From contig CAUJEL010000115.1 in NCBI GenBank assembly GCA_963169875.1, forward strand, positions 1-43,096: DNA of 43,096 bases, read 5' to 3'. The stretch comes from Candidatus Zhuqueibacterota bacterium (GTDB lineage Bacteria; Zhuqueibacterota; Zhuqueibacteria; Residuimicrobiales; Residuimicrobiaceae). The notes under the pieces were generated by a model. The model made no database searches. It saw nothing but the letters and a program-made list of their open reading frames with translations, and was not told the origin of the DNA. Positions 14,919 to 23,482 of the stretch are shown one piece after another (position 1 is the first letter of the stretch; the number at the start of each line of letters is the position of its first letter). The translations under genes were made by a program, and so were the position numbers.

Positions 14919-17900
14919 TTAAAAGTTGATTTTCAAGCCAAAGGTGATGTCGCGTGGATTCAAATAGAACAAGGAATCGATATTGGGATTATCAATATAG
15001 GATTTTTTATCTTTCCTGGCTTGATTGCGCTTGCTGATCTCCGGATCATTATTGGGATTCAGCTCCAGGGGATCGTACTTGACGCCTGCCGGTCGCAATT
15101 CGCCGATCTTGTCGTCGCCTTTTTCATCACCGGTCTCCCAATCAAAATTCAACGATGCCAGGTAATCGAGTCGATCATAGGTATCGGCGTAGGAGGTGAC
15201 GCTGAAATACTTGGTGTTCAGCACATTGCTCCAGTCCACATAAAACTGCAACTGCATGCGGTCGACATTGACCGATTTGGTGATGCGCAGGTCGATGTTG
15301 TACCAATCCTTGTAACGGCAGTTGTCGATCACACCCGGGATGTTATTGGGATTGTAGGTATAAAATCCGCCATCCTGCCAATCGGCAAGAATATTGAGAT
15401 TCAGACCGGCCAGAGGCTTGAATCCTGCAACAGCCGGCCCAAACGTATTCGGTGTATGAAAATCAACGTTGGCACGGGCATAGGGCAGTGGATGCGGCTT
15501 TTCCTGGTACAAATTATTGCGCAGATATTCCCGCTGTTTGTTGCTGTTCTCGTAGTACATGAGCAGGCCAAAATAGCCGCTGGTGCGGACATCATAGGTA
15601 TAGTTGATAAAACCCGTCAGCCACTCGCCCATCTGTTTGTTCAGGGTGACTTCAAAACCGCGGATATCGGCATAGAAATTATTCTCAGCCACCGAATAGT
15701 CCACCATGCCATCGAGGCTGCGGTATTGCACCGATCCCGGCTGGTTGGTGACGTCCTTGTAATAAGCCGCCACATTCAGGAGCAGCATATTAAAGAGGTT
15801 TTGCGAATAGCCCAATTCATAAGCCACCGTCTTTTCCAATTCAAGATCGGGATTGCCGATGTACTTGATCTGGCCGTTTGCTTCGCGGCTGAGGCGGAAT
15901 CGTGTGGAGGACGAGGCCTCTGAACGGAAATGGCCGTAGTTGAAATAGAGCTTGCTGTTGGCGGTGATGGGATGCGACACGCCCAATCGCGGGCTCCAAT
16001 ATAGCTTGGCTTCGGACTGGACTTTTTCGGCGGATTGTTCGATGTTCGAACCATAGACAGGGCCGAGCTGCTTGTCGAAGGTCCTCAGCTGATAGACATC
16101 CGAGTTGGGATCGCTGTAATCCATGCGCAACCCCACATTGGCGATGAACCCTTCAAATTCGATCTTGTCCTGCAGGTAGGCGCCGATGCGATAGGGAAAT
16201 ACATTGTACTTCATGCTGCGGCGCCAGGTGCCCATGGTGGGATGCTCGGAGGACGCCTTGATATCATAATCATTATAAACCACCTGCACGCCCGTCTTGA
16301 TCTGATGGCGGAAATTGACCTGGCTGGTCAAGTCAAAGCGGAAATTGGTGGTGCTATTGACGCTCCTGTCGCGGCTGAAATTCTGCCAGTCGCTCATGCG
16401 TTCGCCGGTGATGCCGCCACCACCAGAACCGGAGTACCCATAGGGCAGCTCGTCGACAAAGTAGCCCGGAACGGGTTGATAAATCCTGCTGGTATCCCGC
16501 CTGGTCATCTGATAGGTGTTGTAGCGGTTGTAGTTATACTGCAGCGCAACTTCATAAAACGTATGCGTGTTCAGCATATGGGTGAATTGAATACCGTACA
16601 ATTGGCGATAGACATCCGCCGGACTGCTCCAGGCGGGTGTATACAACATGGTGCGGCTGTCGCCGGCGCCCAAATAGTCCGCGATGGTGCTCTGGCTGCG
16701 AACCACTGAACCGTCCGGAATGTCATAGCCGATATTCACGGCCGAAGAGAGATCGCCGTACAATCCGGTCACGATCAGCTTCATGTTTTTCTTGATGTCG
16801 GTGGTGACTTTTAACTGGGTGTAATTTTCGCGATAAGCATCGGTGGACAACGGATAGATGAACATGTCCTGTTCGCGAAAATGGGAGATAAAAAAGCGTG
16901 TGCTGCCGTACTTGGAAAGGAACGGCACCGGGCCGCCAAATCCGGCATCAACGACATAATCCGGTTTCTTGATATCGCCCTGGCGGCGGTGCTGCCATTC
17001 GAACACCTTCTTGGCGCCTTCAGCCGTCAGGTCATTATTGGGATTGTCATCCTGAAGGGTTTTGTCGGCGATGACCTGCCATCCCTCAAAGGCGAGATAT
17101 TGGGTCTGCGTATATTCATCCCAACTGCCATTTTTGGTGCCGACGTAACAAACGGCCGGATCCATAAAGGGCCGGTTGAAATAGGACATGGGGTCATACA
17201 GCGAGGTGCCGAAATGCTTGGAGGCGGGAGGACTGTAACGCAACGTCGTGGTAAAATGATAGCGGCTGGCATCGCCTTCTTTGGTTACCACATTGACCAG
17301 ACCGGAACGGACGTTGCCGTATTCAGCGTTGAAACCGCCGGTTTGCACCTTGACTTCCTGCACCGAACTCATGGAGATGGCGGCATAGGGAATATTCGAA
17401 CGTTCATCGTTCAGCGACAACCCGTCCAGCATCATCACCGTCTGGTTGGCGCCGCCGCCGCGCACCAGAATGCCGGCGCTGCTGGCCTGGATACCCGCCT
17501 GCAAACTGAGCACTTCCTTGACCGACTGCACCGGCATGCTCTCCATGGTCTTGACTTCGATGTTCATCTGGCTGCTGGAGATATCGCGCGTCACCACCGG
17601 CCGCTGCGCCACGACAACCACATTTTCACCTTCCAGCGTCTGGCTCACCATCCGGGCATTCATCTCCGTGGTGATATCGATGGTCACGCGAACCTGGCGC
17701 ACCTTGAATTCCTTGTACCCCAGGATGGAAAATTTCAAATCGTAGGTGCCCGGCGGCACATTAAGGATGGTATAACGGCCATCAATGGTGCTGACAGCGC
17801 CGTAAGGAGTCCCTTCGAGCAGGATATTCACACCCGGAATGGGACTGCCCGATTCGGCATCGGTCACCAAACCGGCTATTTTGCCCGTCGTTCCAGCGAG

Positions 17901-17957
17901 CGCGATCACAGCCAGACTGAGGACGATGACAAGTGCTGACGTTACGATTCTCGACAT
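14919..17957 (-). CDS. SusC-like TonB-dependent outer-membrane receptor 1
   Basis: A 1012-aa outer-membrane transporter. After a signal peptide (1-21) comes a carboxypeptidase-regulatory-like beta domain (about 23-100; GKIAGLVTDAESGSPIPGVN, GRYTILNVPPGTYDL), then the plug domain (about 115-230; VRGGGANQTVMMLDGLSLND, GGFNAEYGNVRSGLVNVVTKEG), then a long beta-barrel ending in RDITFGLKINF, whose terminal phenylalanine is the usual barrel-assembly signal. Such receptors import large ligands, often oligosaccharides, using TonB energy. The ligand is unknown. It lies 63 bases after partner 2 and 19 bases before partner 1. AGGAGA stands before the ATG. Closely similar to receptor 2, so the two receptor-partner pairs look like a tandem duplication. 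The SusC label reflects architecture, not a recognised substrate. Confidence 0.93.
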   Translation of the reverse strand: MSRIVTSALVIVLSLAVIALAGTTGKIAGLVTDAESGSPIPGVNILLEGTPYGAVSTIDGRYTILNVPPGTYDLKFSILGYKEFKVRQVRVTIDITTEMNARMVSQTLEGENVVVVAQRPVVTRDISSSQMNIEVKTMESMPVQSVKEVLSLQAGIQASSAGILVRGGGANQTVMMLDGLSLNDERSNIPYAAISMSSVQEVKVQTGGFNAEYGNVRSGLVNVVTKEGDASRYHFTTTLRYSPPASKHFGTSLYDPMSYFNRPFMDPAVCYVGTKNGSWDEYTQTQYLAFEGWQVIADKTLQDDNPNNDLTAEGAKKVFEWQHRRQGDIKKPDYVVDAGFGGPVPFLSKYGSTRFFISHFREQDMFIYPLSTDAYRENYTQLKVTTDIKKNMKLIVTGLYGDLSSAVNIGYDIPDGSVVRSQSTIADYLGAGDSRTMLYTPAWSSPADVYRQLYGIQFTHMLNTHTFYEVALQYNYNRYNTYQMTRRDTSRIYQPVPGYFVDELPYGYSGSGGGGITGERMSDWQNFSRDRSVNSTTNFRFDLTSQVNFRHQIKTGVQVVYNDYDIKASSEHPTMGTWRRSMKYNVFPYRIGAYLQDKIEFEGFIANVGLRMDYSDPNSDVYQLRTFDKQLGPVYGSNIEQSAEKVQSEAKLYWSPRLGVSHPITANSKLYFNYGHFRSEASSSTRFRLSREANGQIKYIGNPDLELEKTVAYELGYSQNLFNMLLLNVAAYYKDVTNQPGSVQYRSLDGMVDYSVAENNFYADIRGFEVTLNKQMGEWLTGFINYTYDVRTSGYFGLLMYYENSNKQREYLRNNLYQEKPHPLPYARANVDFHTPNTFGPAVAGFKPLAGLNLNILADWQDGGFYTYNPNNIPGVIDNCRYKDWYNIDLRITKSVNVDRMQLQFYVDWSNVLNTKYFSVTSYADTYDRLDYLASLNFDWETGDEKGDDKIGELRPAGVKYDPLELNPNNDPEISKRNQARKDKKSYIDNPNIDSLFYLNPRDITFGLKINF

Positions 17958-18020
17958 ACAACCATTCTCCTGATTATTTATATTAATGGTCTACCATTGA
18001 ACGGTAATTATGCATAACGA

Positions 18021-20198
18021 CTATCTAACTATGACAAATTTACGATAAGTGGTATCACCCTTCTTATAGAGCAGCTGGCCGGTTTGCGGATCAGGATAAT
18101 CCTCTGTTACTTCAAATTGTGCGATATAAACGCCGCTGACCACCACCTGACGCGAAGAGGTGATGGAGTTCCACGACTCGTCGCCGCTGCCATTTTCGTG
18201 ATGGATTTCATTGACCAGATCACCCCGTTCGGTGAAAATACGGATGGTACAATGTCCCGGAATATTCAGAAACATGATCTTGTCCGGCTCGCCGACGTAT
18301 TGCAGCTTGGTTGCCAGAATATTATATGGATTCGGCACAATGCGAATACCCTCCAGGCTGGTGCCCGCCTGGCGTCGCAAATAAGCGGGCTCACTGGCCA
18401 AACCATAGAACTTGCTGCTGTACAGGGGACCTCTGGGATTCAGGACGCCTGCATCGTTATTGCTGCCGTCACTAAAAGCGACGACGTAATAATAGTAGGC
18501 CTTGCCGCGGGTTGCCTCCACATCATCAAAAGAATAGACGCCCGGGCCGCCCGAGTAAATCTCCTGAAAAACCGTATCCGTGCGCCCGATGGCGCGGAAA
18601 ACCTTGTAACCGCCGAACCCGGATTCGGCTTCCGAAGCGCTGGCCACCCAGGAAATGGTGATGCGGTCACCGCCCGAAGTCACTTCAACAAACGGCGGCG
18701 GTTGCGGCGGTTGCGGAATCTTGAATCCGGAATCATAATTGCGCTTGGCGCGGCTGAAGGTCAACAACAGCGAGTCCTTGCCCGTGAACACCCATGCATT
18801 TTTGTAGACATCCTTATCGGTCGTGGTGCTGCCGTCCGGAAGCGTGAACGGACCTTTATCCGCCGCATCATTGTAGGCCTGTTTCCAACGGTAACCAATG
18901 GTCTCGCACATCTGCCGCGACAAACCGGCGATGCCTTCGGCCTCGACGATGGTGACGCTTTCGCCATGCGCCAAATCCCACGGGCCGTAGCAGACCCAAA
19001 GATCGGTACCGCCGGCATCCATATGCACAGTGAAGGCATCCGGATTGGTGGCCAAATATTTCTCATCAAAGCGTTCATTGCCGCCCAATCCCCTGAGAGC
19101 CTGGCCAGCCAGCATATCGTACAATTTGATCATATTGGGTTGATCATTTTTCGTGAGCAACCCGACGCCGAAAAAAGTCTGCTCGTCGGCCGCATGCCAA
19201 CCCAGCACCGCCGGCTGGTTCACATCATCGCTGGTGTCACCGGCGTTCTTGTCGACATGAAGGATAACACTGCCGGCATGCTGCGGCGCACACAGACGGC
19301 CGTTGCCCGCCACATCCGGCCCCCCTAAATTATCAAAAGAATTCTCGCGCTTTTGTCCGGCCCAGACCAAACCGCAGCGCAGCCAGTCCACGATGCCGTT
19401 GGCCTCGGTGATGGTCTCCCCGGCATGGGCGGCATAGTTCTCGCCGCGCTTGCTCACCCAGCTCTGCTGCCCCCAGGATTGGGTGCCGCCGATCTTCATG
19501 GCGCCTTCGCGGCTGACGCTGTAACGCACGCCGGTGCTGAATCGCACGCCTTTTAATGGCGTCGTTCTTTCGATTTCAGCGTCATAATCGGTATTGCCGG
19601 TGTTGGTGAAGGTGAACACCTTGAGCAGATAATTGTTATGGTGCTCCTGCGTAAAATAATAGATGGTGCGCGTCATGGTCAGTCCCATGACCGTATTGAG
19701 GGTGTTGACAATTTTACGATCCGCGATCAAGGTGGGATCGATCTCATCGACATCTTCCGCATAGCGGGCGGTTACGTTGTTGCCATCGACGATCACCGCG
19801 GGCATCTCGAACTTGCTGACTTGTTTGAACTCTACCGGAAAGATGGACAGATTGATGGCGCTCAAGTCCGCGGTTACCGGAAAGGCGAATTTCTCGAACT
19901 GATCGCCCGCCGCATTGGTGAAGTCCTGACACCCCAGCCAGAATACGTTGATGACTGCATTGTCCTGATAGGGGTAATCTGCCGGCCATTGCAATCCGTC
20001 AAAAATGCCATTGCCGTCATCGTCACCCCACTCGCGGCCAAAAGAGGAATAAAACGTCTGCAACGGACCGACACGCAGGTAACGCCGCTCCGTGCCGAGC
20101 AGCTGTGCACCTGCCTCCTCAACCATGGCCAGAAGCAGGGCCACGATCACCACCATGTAAATAGCGGTGCATCCTATTTTTAAAATCCGCTTGGTCAT
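18021..20198 (-). CDS. Receptor-partner protein 2: secreted Fn3 protein with T9SS-like C-terminus
   Basis: A 725-aa paralogue of partner 1. The start is the ATG at 20196-20198 (GAGGAG five bases upstream), which gives a signal peptide ending EEAGAQ; a longer frame beginning at 20246 would overlap the receptor stop and add a polar leader. It shares with partner 1 the signatures RRYLRVGPLQTFYSSFG, GLQWPADYPYQDNAVI, DVDEIDPTLIADRK, TGNTDYDAEIE, the PQPPQPPP linker, the fibronectin-III domain (SGGDRITISWVAS, YYYYVVAFSDGS) and the 111-residue C-terminal domain (IRIVPNPYN to YRKFVIVR). No lipobox and no SusD fold signature are seen. The start lies 25 bases downstream of the receptor 2 stop codon. 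Function is unknown; from position and export features I infer a surface ligand-binding partner of receptor 2. Confidence 0.75.
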   Translation of the reverse strand: MTKRILKIGCTAIYMVVIVALLLAMVEEAGAQLLGTERRYLRVGPLQTFYSSFGREWGDDDGNGIFDGLQWPADYPYQDNAVINVFWLGCQDFTNAAGDQFEKFAFPVTADLSAINLSIFPVEFKQVSKFEMPAVIVDGNNVTARYAEDVDEIDPTLIADRKIVNTLNTVMGLTMTRTIYYFTQEHHNNYLLKVFTFTNTGNTDYDAEIERTTPLKGVRFSTGVRYSVSREGAMKIGGTQSWGQQSWVSKRGENYAAHAGETITEANGIVDWLRCGLVWAGQKRENSFDNLGGPDVAGNGRLCAPQHAGSVILHVDKNAGDTSDDVNQPAVLGWHAADEQTFFGVGLLTKNDQPNMIKLYDMLAGQALRGLGGNERFDEKYLATNPDAFTVHMDAGGTDLWVCYGPWDLAHGESVTIVEAEGIAGLSRQMCETIGYRWKQAYNDAADKGPFTLPDGSTTTDKDVYKNAWVFTGKDSLLLTFSRAKRNYDSGFKIPQPPQPPPFVEVTSGGDRITISWVASASEAESGFGGYKVFRAIGRTDTVFQEIYSGGPGVYSFDDVEATRGKAYYYYVVAFSDGSNNDAGVLNPRGPLYSSKFYGLASEPAYLRRQAGTSLEGIRIVPNPYNILATKLQYVGEPDKIMFLNIPGHCTIRIFTERGDLVNEIHHENGSGDESWNSITSSRQVVVSGVYIAQFEVTEDYPDPQTGQLLYKKGDTTYRKFVIVR

Positions 20199-20223
20199 AG
20201 TAACTCCTCTGCGCATGGGATCG

Positions 20224-23200
20224 CTAGAAATTGATTTTGAGACCAAAGGTGATGTCCCGGGGATTGAGGAACGTCAGCGCTTCGATGTTGGGATTGTCGA
20301 TGTAGGACTTGTCCTTCTTGCGCTTTTCGTTTCTCGCCGAGATCGCCGGATCCTGATGGGGATTTTCTTCGAGGGGATCGTATTTCACCCCCGCCGGGCG
20401 ATAATCGCCGATGCGATCGTCCCCCTTCTCATCGCCTTGCTCCCATGAAAAGCAGAGCGAACTCATATAGTCTTCCTGATCGTAGGCATCGGAAAAACCT
20501 GCATAGCTCATGTATTTGAGATTGAACAGATTGGTGACATCGATATAAAACTGCAACTGCATCTTGCTGACGTTGACCATTTTCGAAAGCCGCAGGTTGA
20601 CATTATACCAGTCTTTCCACTGCACATTGTCGAGAATCCCCGGCAGCGCATTGGGATTATAGGTGGAATAGCTGCCGGTGCGCCAATCGGCCAAAATATT
20701 GAGGTTGAGGCCGGCCAGCGGGCGGAACCCGATGGCCGCAGGACCAAAATCGTCCGGGGTGTGAAAATCGAAATTGGCGCGCACATAGGGTCGCGGCCGC
20801 GGCTTGCTCTGATAAGGATTGAGGCGCAGATAGTCGCGCTGTTTGGTCGGATCCTGATAATAGGTCTGCAGGCCAAAATAACCCGATGTCTGCACATCAT
20901 AGGTATAGTTGAGGAATCCCGATACCCAGCGGCCGGCGTTTTTGGTCAGGGTGATTTCAAAACCGCGAATATCCGCATAGTTATTATTGGCGGCCTTGTA
21001 GTAGCTGATCATGGTGTTGATGTTGATGTAATTGATCCAGCCCGGCTGGTTGGTGACATCCTTGTAGTACGCGGCCACGTTGAGCAGAAAGAGATCGAAC
21101 ATGTTCTGCGAATAGCCCAGCTCATAAGCGACTGTTTTTTCCGGTTCCAGCTCCGGGGAGCCCAGATACTTGACCGCGCCGTTGTTCTCCCGCTGCAGCA
21201 GGAAACGGTACGATGAAACAGGCTCCTGTGAAAAATGTCCGTAATTGAAATAGAGTTTTGAATTGGCCGTGATGGGATGGGAGACGCCAAGACGCGGGCT
21301 CCAGATGACGGATCCCCTGGCATCCGCTTTTTCGGCGTTCTGATCGACCTTTTTGCCCGGACCAGCCGCCAGATTTTTGTCGTACTCGCCCAGAACCATA
21401 TAGGTGCCGTTGGGATCGGAATAGTCCATGCGCAGACCGAGATTGGCGATGAAACCCTGAAACTCGACTTTATCCTGCACATAAAGGCCGATGCGATAGG
21501 GGAACACATTGTATTTGAGGCTGCGGCTCCATTGATCCGGCAGAGAGGGCCCATCCGTATACGAATAAATATTATAGTCGTTGTAAACCATCTGCACGCC
21601 GGCTTTGAGCTGGTGCCTCGCAGTTACCTGACTGGTCAGATCCGCTTTCAGGCTGGTGGTGGCATTGGCGCTCTTGTCCCGGCCAAGGTTCATCCAGGCG
21701 CCCATGCGGTCACCATTGATGCTCGGGGCGCTCTGTCCCATGTATCCATAGGGCAGCTCATCAACAAAATAGCCGGCCACGGGCTGGTATATTTTTGCGG
21801 TGTCCCGGTCCGAGATCTTGAAGGTGTTATAGCGGTTGTAATTGTGCTGCAAAAATACTTCATAAAAAGTCTTGGGCGTCAGCATGTGTGTCAACTGGAT
21901 GCCGTAGACCTGGCGGTAGATCGAGCTGGGACTGTAATAGCCCGGCATATAGAGCACAGCCCGGCCTTCCGTGGCGGTGGTCAAATCGGCGATCTGCTCC
22001 TGATCCCTGAGTACATAGCCGGTGGGTGTGGTGGTCCAGTTGTACGGCGACACCGAGTGGACCTCTCCATATAATCCGGTGAACACCAGTTTCATGCGCG
22101 CGCCGACATCCGCCGTCAGTTTGAGCTGTGTGTGATTTTCAGAATAGGCATCCCGTGACAGCGGGAAAACGAACATCTCCTGTTCGCGCATATGGGTGGC
22201 GAAAAAGCGCAGGCCTCCCAATTTTTTGCCGATGAACGGTACCGGGCCGCCGAAGCCGCCGTCGATGACATAATCGGGTTTTTTGATGTCGCCCTGGCGG
22301 CGGTGCTGCCATTCATAGATGCGCCGGGCGCCCTCTGCTGTCAGATCGTTGTTGGGATCCTGATCCCGCAGCGTCTGATCGGAATAGGCATTCCAACCGT
22401 CAAACTTGGGGTATTGTTTTTGTGTATAAGCATCCCAGGCGCCGTTGGCCGTGCCTGTGAAACAGACCGCCGGATCCATGTAGACACGGTTAAAATAGGA
22501 AAACGGATCATAGATGGAAGGACCGAAATTCCTGGCCGCCGCCGGACTGTAGCGCAGCGTCAGGGTGCCGGCATAGCGGTTGTTTTCACCCTCTTTGGTG
22601 ATCACATTGACCAGGCCGGAGCGCAGATTGCCATACTCAGCATTGAAACCGCCAGTTTGTACCTGTATTTCCTTGACGGAACTCAGGCCCACGGCAGTAT
22701 AGGGGATGTTGGAACGTTCGTCGTTGAGGGAAAGACCATCCATCATGAAGGCGACCTGGTTGGCGCCGCCGCCGCGGACGATGATGCCCTCGCGCCCGCG
22801 CTCGATGCCCGCCTGAAGCGACAACACTTCGCGCACTGTTTCCACCGGCATGGCTTCAATGGTTTTGGATTCGATGTTCATCTGGCTGTTGGACACGTCG
22901 CGCGCCACAACGGGGCGCTGCGCCACGACCACGACTTCCTCGCCCTGCAGGGCGACCGGACGCAGACGCGCATCAATATGAGTAGTGAGATCGATCTCCA
23001 CGCGTATCTGGCGAACGCGATACTCGGCATACCCCAAAATGGCAAATTTGACATCATACAAACCCGGCTTCAGGTTCAATAATGTATATTCACCATCCAG
23101 ATTGGTGACCGCCCCCATCGCCGTGCCTTCGACCATGACGTTGACACCAGGCAGTTTATCACCGGTTTCGGAATCAGAAACAACACCGGCGATTTTTCCT

Positions 23201-23268
23201 GTTGTTCCCGCCATTACGGCTGCGGCCGCAGCCAGCAGCAGTGCGAGTATGAATAACACTTTTCGCAT
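20224..23268 (-). CDS. SusC-like TonB-dependent outer-membrane receptor 2
   Basis: A 1014-aa outer-membrane receptor built like receptor 1: signal peptide (1-20), carboxypeptidase-regulatory-like domain (GKIAGVVSDSETGDKLPGVN), plug (VRGGGANQVAFMMDGLSLND; GGFNAEYGNLRSGLVNVITKEG) and barrel ending RDITFGLKINF. Large identical blocks shared with receptor 1 (for example HRRQGDIKKPDYV, the SHPITANSKLYFNYGHF strand and DPRDITFGLKINF-type end) point to recent duplication. GAGGAG precedes the ATG. It is the first gene after the terminator at 23429-23464, so it probably has its own promoter within 23269-23428, or is reached by read-through. The substrate is unknown. Confidence 0.93.
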   Translation of the reverse strand: MRKVLFILALLLAAAAAVMAGTTGKIAGVVSDSETGDKLPGVNVMVEGTAMGAVTNLDGEYTLLNLKPGLYDVKFAILGYAEYRVRQIRVEIDLTTHIDARLRPVALQGEEVVVVAQRPVVARDVSNSQMNIESKTIEAMPVETVREVLSLQAGIERGREGIIVRGGGANQVAFMMDGLSLNDERSNIPYTAVGLSSVKEIQVQTGGFNAEYGNLRSGLVNVITKEGENNRYAGTLTLRYSPAAARNFGPSIYDPFSYFNRVYMDPAVCFTGTANGAWDAYTQKQYPKFDGWNAYSDQTLRDQDPNNDLTAEGARRIYEWQHRRQGDIKKPDYVIDGGFGGPVPFIGKKLGGLRFFATHMREQEMFVFPLSRDAYSENHTQLKLTADVGARMKLVFTGLYGEVHSVSPYNWTTTPTGYVLRDQEQIADLTTATEGRAVLYMPGYYSPSSIYRQVYGIQLTHMLTPKTFYEVFLQHNYNRYNTFKISDRDTAKIYQPVAGYFVDELPYGYMGQSAPSINGDRMGAWMNLGRDKSANATTSLKADLTSQVTARHQLKAGVQMVYNDYNIYSYTDGPSLPDQWSRSLKYNVFPYRIGLYVQDKVEFQGFIANLGLRMDYSDPNGTYMVLGEYDKNLAAGPGKKVDQNAEKADARGSVIWSPRLGVSHPITANSKLYFNYGHFSQEPVSSYRFLLQRENNGAVKYLGSPELEPEKTVAYELGYSQNMFDLFLLNVAAYYKDVTNQPGWINYININTMISYYKAANNNYADIRGFEITLTKNAGRWVSGFLNYTYDVQTSGYFGLQTYYQDPTKQRDYLRLNPYQSKPRPRPYVRANFDFHTPDDFGPAAIGFRPLAGLNLNILADWRTGSYSTYNPNALPGILDNVQWKDWYNVNLRLSKMVNVSKMQLQFYIDVTNLFNLKYMSYAGFSDAYDQEDYMSSLCFSWEQGDEKGDDRIGDYRPAGVKYDPLEENPHQDPAISARNEKRKKDKSYIDNPNIEALTFLNPRDITFGLKINF

Positions 23269-23367
23269 GTCTCATATCTCCTCATGCCAGCGGAAATCAG
23301 TACTTATTCGGAAAAACCTGATCCTGAATATAGGGTCATTCAAATCGTTATTGAAAAGCATACGTTC

Positions 23368-23414
23368 GTAGTACCGGCTTTAGCCGGGAAAAACCCGCCT
23401 GAAGGCGGAACTAC
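23368..23414. repeat. Double-hairpin palindromic repeat element (47 bases)
   Basis: The element begins GTAGTACCGGCTTTAGCCGG and closes with CCGCCTGAAGGCGG followed by AACTAC. It contains two perfect short hairpins, CCGGCTTTAGCCGG (23374-23387) and CCGCCTGAAGGCGG (23395-23408), and GTAGT at one end is complementary to ACTAC at the other, so the whole can fold into a cruciform-like structure. This is the form of dispersed palindromic (REP-like) elements seen in many environmental genomes. It sits in the gap between two co-directional genes. Confidence 0.75.
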
Positions 23415-23428
23415 AAACAAAGGGATCG

Positions 23429-23464
23429 CAAAGAAAAGCCTGTGCACCCGGAGATGCACAGGCT
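23429..23464 (-). terminator. Rho-independent terminator of the five-gene receptor operon
   Basis: On the minus strand the transcript reads AGCCTGTGCA, an eight-base loop, TGCACAGGCT, then TTTTCTT. The ten-pair GC-rich stem (23437-23446 with 23455-23464) and the T-rich tail (23430-23436) make a canonical terminator 19 bases past the stop codon of the 810-aa T9SS protein. It marks the end of the operon that starts with receptor 3. Confidence 0.88.
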
Positions 23465-23482
23465 CTCATAACTCAACTGCGT

